Positions 19,192-29,404 of a stretch of DNA of 36,602 nucleotides are shown here, piece after piece; the first letter of the stretch is position 1, and each line of letters begins with the position of its first letter. The position numbers and the translations under genes were made by a program. Origin of the DNA: an uncultured beta proteobacterium (GTDB lineage: Bacteria > Pseudomonadota > Gammaproteobacteria > Burkholderiales > Burkholderiaceae); contig CAIXDG010000126.1 in the NCBI GenBank assembly GCA_903918115.1, forward strand, positions 1 to 36,602, given 5' to 3'. The notes beneath the pieces were generated by a model that saw only the letters and a program-made list of their open reading frames with translations, did no database searches and had not been told where the DNA came from.

Positions 19192-20700
19192 TTAGGGCTT
19201 ATTTGGACGAATTGGCAAGACTAGGGTGCTATCGGTACGGCGCACAAAAACAGGCACTGAACGACTTGGATCTAGGCTCTTGGCAAGGGCTTCAAATTGC
19301 TTCACCCCAGTAATATCAGTATCACCAATTCGCACAATGACATCACCTACGCGCACGCCAGCACGCGCCATTGGGCCATCATTAATAGCCGTAATCTCGA
19401 TTCCATTCTTGATACCTAAACTTTGTTTTTTGGCATCCGTCAATTCTGCGACTGCAACCCCAAATGCTGAATTCAAAGCGCCACTTTGCGGGGCTGAATT
19501 CTCGGCTTTTTTGCTTGCCACTTTTTCACTAGGCTCGGCGTCGGCCACCACCACAGATAAATCTTTGGCAGCGCCCTTCCGCCAAACTTGGACTGTTGCA
19601 CGCGTACCCGGTTTGGTCTGGCCAACTTGGCGCGGCAAATCAGTTGATTTCTGAATCTCCAAGCCATTGAAATTCAAGATCACATCGCCTGCCTCAATTC
19701 CACCAAGCGCTGCTGGGGCACCTGGCTCAACATTTCGTACATACGCGCCCCGCGGCTTGCCAAGACCCAAACTTTCAGCAGTCTCTTTGGTGATGTCGCC
19801 GATTGAAACACCAATCCGACCGCGAACTAATTTCCCGTTTGCCCTTAACTGATCAGCAACGCGCATTGCCTCATCAATGGGAATGGCAAATGAAATTCCC
19901 ATATAACCACCAGAGCGACTAAAAATTTGTGAGTTAATGCCAATGACTTGCCCAGCAGTATTGAGCAAAGGTCCTCCAGAATTTCCTGGATTAACGGCCA
20001 CATCAGTTTGAATGAAGGGTAAGTAATCGCCAGTATCACGGCTTTTCGCTGAAACAATGCCAGCTGTGACGGTATTTTCCAAGCCAAAAGGTGAGCCAAT
20101 CGCGAGCACCCACTCGCCAACCCGAACCTTAGAAGAATCTCCTAATGGTAATTTAGGTAAGCCACTGGCCTCAATTTTAATTAGCGCGACATCGGTACGC
20201 TTATCGGCGCCCAACAATTTGGCTTTTAATTCACGCTTATCGGTTAAGGTAACGTAGATTGTTTCTGCGCCCTCGATGACATGCGCATTGGTGAGGATAT
20301 AACCATTAGCATCAATAATGAAGCCGGAGCCAACGCCACGATCGTTTTCTTGGGGCGCTCCAGGACGATTCTGACCTGGGTTAGGCGCTTGATTTGGTCC
20401 CTTGGGTGACCCAGGCATGCCTGGAATATTGGGAAAAGGAATACCGAAAAAGCGCCGAAAAAACTCTTGCTGCTCATCCGCACCTCCGGGGCCATTAGCG
20501 CCCGCTTGTTGCACAGCGACTTTTTCAGTGGTGCGAATATTCACTACAGCCGGACTGGCTTTTTCGACTAAATCAGCAAAATCAGGGATCGACACCCGGG
20601 GGGCTTGCGCTAAAGCAATCGGTGCAAAAGACAATGGTGCAAAGCCAATAATGGCAATAACACTCAGGGTATGAAGTAATAATTTTTTCATCAGGATCAA
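19192..20700 (-). CDS. DegP/MucD-type periplasmic serine protease (HtrA family, two PDZ domains)
   Basis: Catalytic triad regions ILTNAHVIEG, DKRTDVALIK, NPGNSGGPLLN; two PDZ-like regions; signal peptide. Confidence 0.94.
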   Translation of the reverse strand: MILMKKLLLHTLSVIAIIGFAPLSFAPIALAQAPRVSIPDFADLVEKASPAVVNIRTTEKVAVQQAGANGPGGADEQQEFFRRFFGIPFPNIPGMPGSPKGPNQAPNPGQNRPGAPQENDRGVGSGFIIDANGYILTNAHVIEGAETIYVTLTDKRELKAKLLGADKRTDVALIKIEASGLPKLPLGDSSKVRVGEWVLAIGSPFGLENTVTAGIVSAKSRDTGDYLPFIQTDVAVNPGNSGGPLLNTAGQVIGINSQIFSRSGGYMGISFAIPIDEAMRVADQLRANGKLVRGRIGVSIGDITKETAESLGLGKPRGAYVRNVEPGAPAALGGIEAGDVILNFNGLEIQKSTDLPRQVGQTKPGTRATVQVWRKGAAKDLSVVVADAEPSEKVASKKAENSAPQSGALNSAFGVAVAELTDAKKQSLGIKNGIEITAINDGPMARAGVRVGDVIVRIGDTDITGVKQFEALAKSLDPSRSVPVFVRRTDSTLVLPIRPNKP

Positions 20701-20705
20701 CTTAG

Positions 20706-20729
20706 TAGTGAACTTCGTAGTGAACTTCG
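20706..20729. repeat. 12-bp perfect tandem duplication upstream of the degP-like gene
   Basis: TAGTGAACTTCG x2, followed by CTTCG-TAAAG-CGAAG inverted repeat. Confidence 0.9.
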
Positions 20730-20750
20730 TAAAGCGAAGATAACTCTATA

Positions 20751-21998
20751 TCAGGTCAACTTACCAAAAATCAAGGTGCCGTTAGTACCCCCAAAGCCAA
20801 AGTTGTTTTTCACTGCATAGTCTATCGGTAGATCCCGCGCTGTATTGGCGCAGTAGTCCAAATCGCACTCGGGGTCTTGATTAAAGATATTGATGGTGGG
20901 TGGTGATTTTTGGTGATGTAAGGCTAAAACAGTAAAAACTGCCTCTAAGCCGCCAGCACCGCCTAATAAATGGCCCGTCATCGACTTGGTGGAATTAATA
21001 ACCACCTTTTTAGCGTGAGCGCCTAAGGCAGCTTTAATGGCCTCAGTTTCATTTTTATCGCCCAGCGGGGTCGAGGTTCCGTGCGCATTAATGTAGTTAA
21101 TTTGGTCTGGGTTTAAGCCTGCATCGCGCAAAGCGTTCAACATGCAACGGCGTGGGCCATCCATATTGGGGGCGGTCATATGATAAGCATCCCCACTCAT
21201 TCCAAAGCCGACGAGTTCGCAATAAATCTTGGCGCCACGTGCACGAGCCTGCTCATATTCTTCCAAGACCATGACGCCCGCTCCTTCACCCAGCACAAAA
21301 CCATCGCGATCCTTATCCCAGGGGCGTGAAGCGGTAGTTGGGTCATCATTGCGGGTTGAAAGCGCGCGGGCTGCAGCAAACCCACCGACACCTAAAGCGG
21401 AAATAGTCGATTCGGCACCACCCGCAAGCATGACATCTGCATCACCTGCCTGTATTAATCGGGCCGCCAAACCAATGCTATGTAAGCCGGTAGTGCAGGC
21501 AGTAGCAGCTGCAATATTGGGCCCTTTTAAATTAAATAAAATACTTAAATGGCCTGAGATCATATTGATAATTGAGCCAGGCACAAAGAAGGGAGAAATC
21601 CGCCGCGGCCCGCGGGCTAAGAGCTCGGCGCCAGTATCTTCAATCATCGGCAGTCCGCCGATTCCGGACCCTACCATGACACCAATCCGCTCGGCATTCG
21701 CTTCGCTTACTTCAATGCCGCTATCTCGTAATGCTTGAGTTCCAGCAGCAATGCCATAGTGGATGAAATGATCCATATGGCGAGCCTCTTTAGCAGAGAC
21801 GTAATCTTCAACATTAAAATCTTTAACCTCACCCGCAAAATGCACACTCAGCGGGGCATGATCAAACTTCGTAATCGTAGCAATGCCTGATTTACCGGCA
21901 AGTACATTCGACCAAGCAGTTGCGACAGAATTTCCAACTGGAGAAATAAGACCTAAGCCGGTGACTACGACCCGGCGTTGGTGTTTTAAAGCAGTCAC
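20751..21998 (-). CDS. fabF: Beta-ketoacyl-ACP synthase II
   Basis: [32 protein letters not shown] active site; [26 protein letters not shown]. Confidence 0.97.
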   Translation of the reverse strand: MTALKHQRRVVVTGLGLISPVGNSVATAWSNVLAGKSGIATITKFDHAPLSVHFAGEVKDFNVEDYVSAKEARHMDHFIHYGIAAGTQALRDSGIEVSEANAERIGVMVGSGIGGLPMIEDTGAELLARGPRRISPFFVPGSIINMISGHLSILFNLKGPNIAAATACTTGLHSIGLAARLIQAGDADVMLAGGAESTISALGVGGFAAARALSTRNDDPTTASRPWDKDRDGFVLGEGAGVMVLEEYEQARARGAKIYCELVGFGMSGDAYHMTAPNMDGPRRCMLNALRDAGLNPDQINYINAHGTSTPLGDKNETEAIKAALGAHAKKVVINSTKSMTGHLLGGAGGLEAVFTVLALHHQKSPPTINIFNQDPECDLDYCANTARDLPIDYAVKNNFGFGGTNGTLIFGKLT

Positions 21999-22013
21999 AG
22001 CGAGTCCAAATAA

Positions 22014-22259
22014 TTAGCCCTGTGACGCTTTAGATTTTGCGAAATCGATCGCAAGCTGAACAGTCGTAATTTTTTCAGCCTCTTCATCTGGTATTTCAAT
22101 GCCAAACTCATCTTCTAAAGCCATTACCAACTCTACCGTATCAAGTGAATCGGCGCCGAGGTCATTTACAAAAGAAGATTCATTCTTAATATCTGCTTCT
22201 GGTACGCCCAATTGCTCAGCAACAATTTTCTTAACACGTTGTTCGATGTTGTCCATCAA
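22014..22259 (-). CDS. acpP: Acyl carrier protein
   Basis: [32 protein letters not shown] phosphopantetheine site; true start may be the second Met (22256). Confidence 0.98.
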   Translation of the reverse strand: MMDNIEQRVKKIVAEQLGVPEADIKNESSFVNDLGADSLDTVELVMALEDEFGIEIPDEEAEKITTVQLAIDFAKSKASQG

Positions 22260-22358
22260 GTCCCCCTAGGGTAGTAAAAAACAATTTAAGGATTTTATCA
22301 GTTTGGCAAGGCCACCTGCCGATTACCGCGCCCAGCTTCTAAAACCCCATACTATAAA

Positions 22359-23102
22359 TCAGGCTAAATACAGGCCCCCATTGACGTGGAGGGTATTTCC
22401 CGTAATATAGCCCGCTGCTCCTGAAGCTAAAAAGACCACTGCCTGCGCCACATCTTCAGGGCTCCCTAAACGGGCCAAGGGAATGTTCGCTTTGAGGGCA
22501 TTTTGTTGCTCTTCACTTAAGGCGCGGGTCATATCAGTATCAATAAAACCCGGAGCCACGCAATTCACGGTTATGTTGCGACTGCCAATTTCCCGCGCTA
22601 ATGCCCGAGTCATCCCAGAAACCCCCGCTTTTGCTGCCGCATAATTTACTTGCCCTGGATTACCCATATGGCCGACGATCGAGGTGATATTAATAATGCG
22701 CCCGAAACGGGCTTTCATCATCGGTCGCAAAACCGCTTGGGAAAGTCGAAAGACAGCACTCAAGTTGGTATCAATCACATCTGCCCACTCCGCAGTTTTC
22801 ATGCGCATCGACAGTTGATCACGGGTAATGCCAGCGTTATTCACCAAAATCTGAATGCCGCCAAATTCTTTACAAATAGCCTCAATCATTTGCTCGCTAG
22901 CGGAAGCTTCATTCACATTCAGTATTTCGCCCCGCCCACCAAAACTCTGTAATCGCTCTGTAATAGCCAATGCGCCAGCTGCAGAAGTGGCGGTACCAAT
23001 GACTGTAGCGCCCGACTGGGCAAGCTCTTGCGCAATGGCTGCACCAATGCCGCGCGATGCGCCAGTAACCAAGGCAATTTGTTTGCTTAGATCAATTTTC
23101 AT
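22359..23102 (-). CDS. fabG: 3-oxoacyl-ACP reductase
   Basis: ALVTGASRGIGAAIA; NNAGITRDQLSMRMK; YAAAKAGVSGMTRALAREI SDR motifs. Confidence 0.97.
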   Translation of the reverse strand: MKIDLSKQIALVTGASRGIGAAIAQELAQSGATVIGTATSAAGALAITERLQSFGGRGEILNVNEASASEQMIEAICKEFGGIQILVNNAGITRDQLSMRMKTAEWADVIDTNLSAVFRLSQAVLRPMMKARFGRIINITSIVGHMGNPGQVNYAAAKAGVSGMTRALAREIGSRNITVNCVAPGFIDTDMTRALSEEQQNALKANIPLARLGSPEDVAQAVVFLASGAAGYITGNTLHVNGGLYLA

Positions 23103-24043
23103 GCTGTTTGTCCTAAAGCGATTTTTACTTCATGAAGGCTTGCATCGTCAAATAATGCTAAGCCCTGTAATTGAGCATCAATCCGCTTAGTCAAGCCTGC
23201 TAACACTTTGCCTGGGCCGCATTCAACCACTTGAGTGATACCTTGCGCCGCCATCGCTTGAATAATTTCTTGCCAACGCACAGGTTTAGCCGCCTGCCTG
23301 ACAAGGGCATCTTTAATAGCCTGAGGATTGCTCAAGACACTGACATCAACATTATTAATCAAAGGGATCGAAGGTGGATGAAAGGTGATTTTTTCTAAGT
23401 AGATTGCCAGCTTTTCTGAGGCCGATTGCAATAAAGAAGAATGGAAAGGGGCTGATACGGATAATGGCAAAGCCCGTTTTGCGCCAGCTGCTTTGAGTAA
23501 CTCACAGGCTTTAGTGACTGCTGCATTGGCACCTGCAATCACTACCTGACCAGGGGCATTGAAATTGACCGCCTCAACCACTTCATTCGTCAAGGCGCTC
23601 GCCTCAGAGCAGACCGCTTGTACTTGGGCACCGTCTAAACCCAAAATTGCTGCCATAGTTCCTGTACCTAAAGGCACTGCGGTTTGCATCGCCTCAGCAC
23701 GATAGCGCACGAGTGGCACAGCATCTTGAAAGGAAATGACTTCGGCAGCAACTAAAGCTGAATACTCACCTAAGCTATGGCCAGCAACAAATGCAGGCTT
23801 TGCACCGCCAGTTGCTAACCAAGCCCGATAACAGGCGACGCCAGCCACTAACATCACCGGTTGCGTATTGGTTGTCAGTGCCAGAGCTTCTGCTGGACCA
23901 GCAGCAATTAAGTGCGTGAGATCTTCGTCGAGAGCTAGCGATGCTTCGGCAAGAGTGGCCTGCACTTCGGGGCGATCGGCAAGCGAGTTCAGCATACCTA
24001 CTGATTGTGAGCCTTGACCTGGAAAAACGAATGCAAATGTCAT
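23099..24043 (-). CDS. fabD: Malonyl-CoA:ACP transacylase
   Basis: FAFVFPGQGSQSVGM; FVAGHSLGEYSALVAA GHSxG motif. Confidence 0.97.
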   Translation of the reverse strand: MTFAFVFPGQGSQSVGMLNSLADRPEVQATLAEASLALDEDLTHLIAAGPAEALALTTNTQPVMLVAGVACYRAWLATGGAKPAFVAGHSLGEYSALVAAEVISFQDAVPLVRYRAEAMQTAVPLGTGTMAAILGLDGAQVQAVCSEASALTNEVVEAVNFNAPGQVVIAGANAAVTKACELLKAAGAKRALPLSVSAPFHSSLLQSASEKLAIYLEKITFHPPSIPLINNVDVSVLSNPQAIKDALVRQAAKPVRWQEIIQAMAAQGITQVVECGPGKVLAGLTKRIDAQLQGLALFDDASLHEVKIALGQTA

Positions 24044-24058
24044 TAAATAAAGATCCGC

Positions 24059-25054
24059 TTAATATTTTAGGACTACTGCGCCCCAAGCAAAACCGCCGCC
24101 CACACCTTCTAACAAGAGATGCTGACCACGCTGAATTTGACCATGACGAATCCCAAAGTCTAAAGCCAATGGAATTGAGGCGGCAGACGTATTGCCATGC
24201 TCGGCAACAGTCACAATCACCTTATCCATAGATAGCCCTAATTTCCGCGCCGTGCCTTCCATAATACGAATATTAGCTTGGTGCGGCACTAGCCAATCAA
24301 TTTGTTCAGGCTTTAATTGAGCGCGCTCCAAAGCTTCATGGGCAACCTGCTCTAAAACCTTAACTGCAAATTTAAACACCGCTGGACCATCCATAGTTAA
24401 GAATGGGGTACCTTCAATGCCGCCGGCAATTGCGCGACCGGGTACACACAAAATGGCACGTTGCCTGCCGTCCGCATGCAGGGCCGCAGCTAAAATACCG
24501 GGCTCATCAGCAGCCTCTAGCACTACTGCACCTGCACCATCACCAAATAAAACGCAGGTCGTACGATCATTAAAATCTAAGATGCGAGAAAAAATTTCCG
24601 CCCCAATGACCAAAACCTTACTGTACGTACCGGCGCGAATAAATGCATCGGCAATGGCGAGTGCGTAGGTAAAGCCAGCACACACTGCTTGCACATCAAA
24701 CGCCGCACAGCCATTATGAATACCCAGTTTGTCTTGAATCACACAAGCTGTACTTGGAAAACCGCCCAAATGATCTGGAGTTGAGCTGGCTAAAATAATT
24801 AATTCAATTTGGTCGGCGCGAAGATTGGCGTCTAGCAATGCAGCCTGTGCTGCCAACATGCCTAAGTCACTAGTTAATTCATTGTCAGCGGCAAAATGGC
24901 GCGCCGAAATACCACTGCGCGTTTGAATCCACTCATCACTTGTCTCTATTCCTACTTGCGCTAAACGTGCAGCTAAATCAGGATTACTTAAGCGTTGTGC
25001 GGGTAAATAACTTCCTGTGCCTGCAATGCGTGAGTAAAAAGACCTTGGGGTCAT
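24059..25054 (-). CDS. fabH: Beta-ketoacyl-ACP synthase III
   Basis: [13 protein letters not shown] active-site Cys; [30 protein letters not shown]. Confidence 0.97.
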   Translation of the reverse strand: MTPRSFYSRIAGTGSYLPAQRLSNPDLAARLAQVGIETSDEWIQTRSGISARHFAADNELTSDLGMLAAQAALLDANLRADQIELIILASSTPDHLGGFPSTACVIQDKLGIHNGCAAFDVQAVCAGFTYALAIADAFIRAGTYSKVLVIGAEIFSRILDFNDRTTCVLFGDGAGAVVLEAADEPGILAAALHADGRQRAILCVPGRAIAGGIEGTPFLTMDGPAVFKFAVKVLEQVAHEALERAQLKPEQIDWLVPHQANIRIMEGTARKLGLSMDKVIVTVAEHGNTSAASIPLALDFGIRHGQIQRGQHLLLEGVGGGFAWGAVVLKY

Positions 25055-26094
25055 TGCGTCACCTGCGCACTAAACGCTTCGGCAATGCGCTCAACCATGC
25101 GATTCTTGCCAGCTTCATACGCACGCTCCAGAGCGGCAGCAAACGCAAGGCGATCGGCCGAGCCATGACTCTTAATCACGCAACCGCGCAAACCGAGCAG
25201 CACTGCACCGTTATAACGCCGATGATCAACCCGATTTTTGACCCGCACTAATGGCAGCATGGCACACAAGGCCATGAGCTTGGTTAACCAAGAGCGATTA
25301 AATTCAGTGCGGATCATGCCAGTCATCATTTTTGCCAGCCCTTCGCTCGCCTTTAAAACAATATTACCAACAAAGCCATCGCAAACAACGATATCTACAG
25401 TGCCTTTAAAAATATCATTGCCCTCGACATTGCCAAAGAAGTTTAACTGGCTATTACGCAATAATTCGCCAGCTTCCTTAACGACCTCATTGCCCTTAAT
25501 TACTTCCTCACCAATGTTTAGCAACCCAATTGTTGGCGAAGACTTGCCATCAACTACGCGTAACATCACATCAGCCATTTGCGCAAACTGCAATAAATTA
25601 ATCGGCAAACAATCGGCATTAGCGCCCAAATCGAGCACGGTAGTGCCAGTACCTAATTCATTGGGTATGGCGGTAGCAATCGCCGGGCGATCAATACCAT
25701 CGAGGGTTTTCAGCAGATAACGTGAAATAGCCATCAAAGCGCCAGTGTTTCCAGAAGAAATAACCGCTTCCGCTCGGCCTTCTTTTACTTGCTCAATGGC
25801 GAGACGCATCGATGAATTTTTTTTGCGCCGCAAAGCAATCTCAATCGGATCATCCATTAGCACTACTTCGTTAGCAGCAACAACCTCAATCCGTGTCATT
25901 AACTCCGGCGCCGCCTTAGCTAACGCTTGGGCCAGCAACTGGGGATCACCGACTAAAATAATCTGAGCAGTGGCATGTGCTTGGAGAAAATCCAGAGACG
26001 CAGGCACGGTGACTGCTAACCCATGATCTCCGCCCATTGCATCCACTGCAATCCTGACGTTTATCAGAGAATTAATGGGCGCTGGGGTTGCCAA
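25051..26094 (-). CDS. plsX: Phosphate acyltransferase PlsX (non-ATG start)
   Basis: [52 protein letters not shown]; reading frame opens with TTG. Confidence 0.95.
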   Translation of the reverse strand: MATPAPINSLINVRIAVDAMGGDHGLAVTVPASLDFLQAHATAQIILVGDPQLLAQALAKAAPELMTRIEVVAANEVVLMDDPIEIALRRKKNSSMRLAIEQVKEGRAEAVISSGNTGALMAISRYLLKTLDGIDRPAIATAIPNELGTGTTVLDLGANADCLPINLLQFAQMADVMLRVVDGKSSPTIGLLNIGEEVIKGNEVVKEAGELLRNSQLNFFGNVEGNDIFKGTVDIVVCDGFVGNIVLKASEGLAKMMTGMIRTEFNRSWLTKLMALCAMLPLVRVKNRVDHRRYNGAVLLGLRGCVIKSHGSADRLAFAAALERAYEAGKNRMVERIAEAFSAQVTQ

Positions 26095-26108
26095 ATTTGC
26101 TTAGCCAA

Positions 26109-26136
26109 GAAAAAAGCGGCCAATTTAAAGCCGCTT
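26109..26136 (-). terminator. Rho-independent terminator-like hairpin between rpmF and plsX
   Basis: Minus strand AAGCGGC-TTTAAATTG-GCCGCTT then TTTTTC; 7-bp perfect stem (26114-26120 / 26130-26136). Confidence 0.75.
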
Positions 26137-26156
26137 CAATTGATTAAATGAAAAAA

Positions 26157-26336
26157 TTAATCGTTCTTTGTTTTAACCACTTTCCGCCCACGGTAAAAAC
26201 CGTTGGGGGAAATGTGATGACGCAAATGCGTTTCGCCGGTGGTTGCTTCAACTGCTAACGCACCAACGGTCAAAGAATCATGGGCGCGGTGCATGCCACG
26301 CTTTGAGGGGGATTTTTTATTCTGCTGAACGGCCAT
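26157..26336 (-). CDS. rpmF: 50S ribosomal protein L32 (missing from the ORF track because it is 59 aa)
   Basis: [59 protein letters not shown]. Confidence 0.97.
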   Translation of the reverse strand: MAVQQNKKSPSKRGMHRAHDSLTVGALAVEATTGETHLRHHISPNGFYRGRKVVKTKND

Positions 26337-26359
26337 ATTGGACTCCTAAACAAGGGGGC

Positions 26360-26376
26360 ATTCTAGCATAAAAACG
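26360..26376 (-). promoter_or_regulatory. Putative extended -10 promoter for rpmF
   Basis: Minus strand GTTTTTATGCTAGAATGC, near-identical to the rpsF promoter segment. Confidence 0.4.
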
Positions 26377-26445
26377 CCTCTAAATACGGGATTCTGGGCA
26401 ATGATGGGCAGACATTGCGGGCGCCAACAAACCCGGCCACGAGAG

Positions 26446-26997
26446 CTATTTCTTGATATTTTTCAAGACCTTAAAGGGGTTTTCGGGCTCTTCAATTATG
26501 CCTAAGAAGGGGCTTGTGGAACAGCTGGCTTCAGGGTGTTTTGGCACCAATGGCAAGGATAAAAGAATTTCATCTTCGATTAGCGCCAATAGGTCGAAAT
26601 GGGTGCTGCTGACCAAGGGATCGAACAGGTCATCTTCCATTGGATAGGCATCCGCGGCTGCTTCATCGGCTACAAAAATAAATAAACGCTCCACATTCAA
26701 TGCATACTGAAAAGCCTGTAAACACCGCTGACACGTCATTGATGCTTGCCCCTTGAGCTTCAAACGCAAGGTTTGCTCGAGAGCGCCGACCTGATTAGCC
26801 GTAAACTGGGTTTGGATTTGCCAATCAAAGCCATCGTCTGGATTACTGATATCCAGCTCTAGAGCCACGCGGGGCAAGGCGCCCACTGACAGCCTACCCT
26901 CACCATGGTAGGTCTGCAGCGCACAAAAATCCACCGCCCGTAATGCATGCGGAGTTGCAGAAAGTTCAACTTCAGGTAAAACTTGTTTACGATTCAT
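26446..26997 (-). CDS. yceD: YceD/DUF177 family protein
   Basis: CQRCLQAFQYALNVERLFIFV with CxxC; position directly upstream of rpmF as in many bacteria. Confidence 0.87.
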   Translation of the reverse strand: MNRKQVLPEVELSATPHALRAVDFCALQTYHGEGRLSVGALPRVALELDISNPDDGFDWQIQTQFTANQVGALEQTLRLKLKGQASMTCQRCLQAFQYALNVERLFIFVADEAAADAYPMEDDLFDPLVSSTHFDLLALIEDEILLSLPLVPKHPEASCSTSPFLGIIEEPENPFKVLKNIKK

Positions 26998-27028
26998 CTC
27001 ATCAGTCTAATTCAAGGCGCTATTTTTC

Positions 27029-27652
27029 ATGACCAATTCCGTCGTTACAACGCACCCAGCGCCAATCATTTTGGCCTCAAGTTCGCCGTATCGCCGTGAA
27101 TTACTCACCCGTTTAGGCTTACCTTTTAGCTGTCAAACACCTGCAGTTGATGAAACCCCGTTGCCCCATGAAACTACCCTTGCTCTGGCCTTGCGTTTGG
27201 CTGAACTGAAAGCAAGGACGATAGCGCAACAGAACCCGGGGGCATGGGTGATAGGCTCAGATCAGGTGGCTGATTTATTTGGCGCGGTATTAGGTAAGCC
27301 AGGTAATTTTGAGCGGGCCTTAGCCCAATTACAGTTAATGCGCGGCAATCCTGTCCAGTTTCATACGGCACTGTGTTTCATGCGCGACGAGCAGTTCACC
27401 ACCCTGAGCGTGCCAACCACAGTGCAATTTCGCGATCTACCTGATGCGATCTTAGAGGCCTATTTACATTCTGAGCAACCCTATGATTGTGCTGGTAGCG
27501 CAAAGGTAGAAGGGCTTGGCATAAGCCTACTCGAATCTGTACAAAGCGATGATCCCACTGCCCTCATTGGTTTGCCACTCATTGCTTTAAGTGGCTTATT
27601 GCGTAATGCGGGCTTTGAACTGCCTGCAAAACCATTAGCACGCAAACAATAA
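27029..27652 (+). CDS. Maf family nucleotide pyrophosphatase
   Basis: IILASSSPYRRELLTRLGLPF; VIGSDQVADLFGAVLGKP; YDCAGSAKVEGLG. Confidence 0.94.
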   Translation: MTNSVVTTHPAPIILASSSPYRRELLTRLGLPFSCQTPAVDETPLPHETTLALALRLAELKARTIAQQNPGAWVIGSDQVADLFGAVLGKPGNFERALAQLQLMRGNPVQFHTALCFMRDEQFTTLSVPTTVQFRDLPDAILEAYLHSEQPYDCAGSAKVEGLGISLLESVQSDDPTALIGLPLIALSGLLRNAGFELPAKPLARKQ

Positions 27653-28420
27653 ATGGCTATCGGTACACTTTTTCTGATCCCCAATACCTTGGGCACAGAA
27701 GACCGTCTCGAGCAATTGTCATGGGTTTTACCTGCAGCGACGATCACTCAAGCGGCCGAGTTGAAATACTGGATTGTGGAGAATGCCAAAACTGCGCGGG
27801 CTTTTTTAAAAGCCATTGATTCTGTTTCATCGCTCTGCACGCCTTTGCAAGAATTAGTGCTGTTGGAATGGCGTGGCGCAGCACAGAATGCAAAATATAA
27901 TTCGCAAACACGGCCCGAAAGTTTGTTACAAGCCTTAGTGGATGGGCACAACATGGGGCTCATGTCAGAAGCAGGCGTGCCTGGAGTAGCAGATCCTGGA
28001 GCCGAATTAATTTTAGCTGCGCATGGTTTGGGTGCATCCGTAAAACCCTTAGTTGGCCCTAGCTCTATTTTGTTAGGACTGATGGCAAGTGGTTTAAATG
28101 GCCAACAATTTGCCTTTCAAGGCTACTTACCTAATCAAAACCAAGAACGCCTTAATCGCCTCAAGCAACTAGAAGCGGAATCACGGCGCTTGCAACAAAC
28201 GCAAATTTGGATTGAAACCCCCTACCGCAATGCTGCAATGTACGACGCTTGTTTGCAAGCATTATCCGCAGAAACCCGTTTATGTATTGGCGTCGATTTG
28301 AGTCTAGCGAGCGAAGCGATTCATACTTACACGCTCTCAGAGTGGCGGAAACGATTTCCTAGTGAAAAAATGTCCAGTGAATTACAAAACCGTCCAGCGA
28401 TTTTTTTATTATTGGCATAA
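27653..28420 (+). CDS. SAM-dependent methyltransferase, tetrapyrrole methylase/RsmI-like fold
   Basis: GTLFLIPNTLG; GLMSEAGVPGVADPGAELILAAHGLGASVKPLVGPSSILLGLMASGLNGQQFAFQGYLP; starts immediately after the maf stop codon. Confidence 0.87.
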   Translation: MAIGTLFLIPNTLGTEDRLEQLSWVLPAATITQAAELKYWIVENAKTARAFLKAIDSVSSLCTPLQELVLLEWRGAAQNAKYNSQTRPESLLQALVDGHNMGLMSEAGVPGVADPGAELILAAHGLGASVKPLVGPSSILLGLMASGLNGQQFAFQGYLPNQNQERLNRLKQLEAESRRLQQTQIWIETPYRNAAMYDACLQALSAETRLCIGVDLSLASEAIHTYTLSEWRKRFPSEKMSSELQNRPAIFLLLA

Positions 28421-28443
28421 AGGCGCAGCAAAAAACAAATGGC

Positions 28444-29388
28444 TTATTTCAGACTGGCATCTTTCATTAGCGCTTGACCCATTGAAGCGCCCATTTCTGC
28501 ACCAAATTTTTTAGCGACCCGTTCAGCAAAATTTTCTTTTAAGGTGTAATCCAAAACGTCTGGGGCCTTAAAAATATCGCGCGCGACTGAATCCACGCTA
28601 CCAAAACCATCGGCTAGACCTAATTGAACTGCCTGCTCGCCATTCCATACTCGCCCGGAAAACAATTCTGCATTTTCTTTTAAGCGCGAGCCGCGGCCTG
28701 CTTTCACAACGGTAATAAATTGCTGATGGATTTGATCTAACATCGACTGCACCATTTCGACCTGCTTCGGATTTTCTTTGCTAAATGGATCGAGCATGCC
28801 TTTATTCGAACCCGCTGTGATCAAGCGGCGCGAAATCCCCAATTTATCCATTAAACCAGTAAAGCCAAAGCCTTCCATGACCACACCAATGGAGCCGATT
28901 AAGCTCGCTTTATCAACTAAAATTTTGTCGCCTGCTACTGCCACATAATAGCCGCCGGAAGCACAAATATCTTCTACCACTACATAGAATGGTTTTTGCG
29001 GGTACAAAGCCCGTAAACGCCGAATCTCATCATTGATCATCCCGGCCTGCACTGGTGATCCGCCCGGGCTATTAATACGCAATATCACGCCGGCGCTACT
29101 GGTATTTTCAAAAGCTGCATCGAGGGCGGCGTTCACATCGACTGCATTCGCTGTTGAAGTTGGCGAAATGATGCCGTCCAAACTAATTAAAGCAGTGTGC
29201 TTTTCAATATTCATCCCCCGTCCTGGTATATGTAAATCAAATACCTGGGCAATGATGCCAATAACTAACACCAGTAGTGCTAAGCGGAAAATGGTTTTCC
29301 AGCGCCTAGCTTTACGCGTTTCTTTTAAATTTTCAAGCAGTAAATGCTCAAGAGCCTGTCGCTCCCAGTTTTCCTTCTGATCCATCAC
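28444..29388 (-). CDS. sppA: S49 family signal peptide peptidase (SppA-like)
   Basis: VILRINSPGGSPVQAGMINDEI; EDICASGGYYVAVAGDKILVDKASLIGSIGVV; N-terminal TM segment. Confidence 0.93.
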   Translation of the reverse strand: MMDQKENWERQALEHLLLENLKETRKARRWKTIFRLALLVLVIGIIAQVFDLHIPGRGMNIEKHTALISLDGIISPTSTANAVDVNAALDAAFENTSSAGVILRINSPGGSPVQAGMINDEIRRLRALYPQKPFYVVVEDICASGGYYVAVAGDKILVDKASLIGSIGVVMEGFGFTGLMDKLGISRRLITAGSNKGMLDPFSKENPKQVEMVQSMLDQIHQQFITVVKAGRGSRLKENAELFSGRVWNGEQAVQLGLADGFGSVDSVARDIFKAPDVLDYTLKENFAERVAKKFGAEMGASMGQALMKDASLK

Positions 29389-29404
29389 CGCTGTACTTTC
29401 TTGG

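Noticed and set aside
21229-21738. 169-aa plus-strand ORF opposite fabF
   Set aside because: Low-complexity Ala/Ser/Pro composition typical of antisense frames; fabF is unambiguous.
25238-25720. 160-aa plus-strand ORF opposite plsX
   Set aside because: Antisense shadow ORF with no domain signature.
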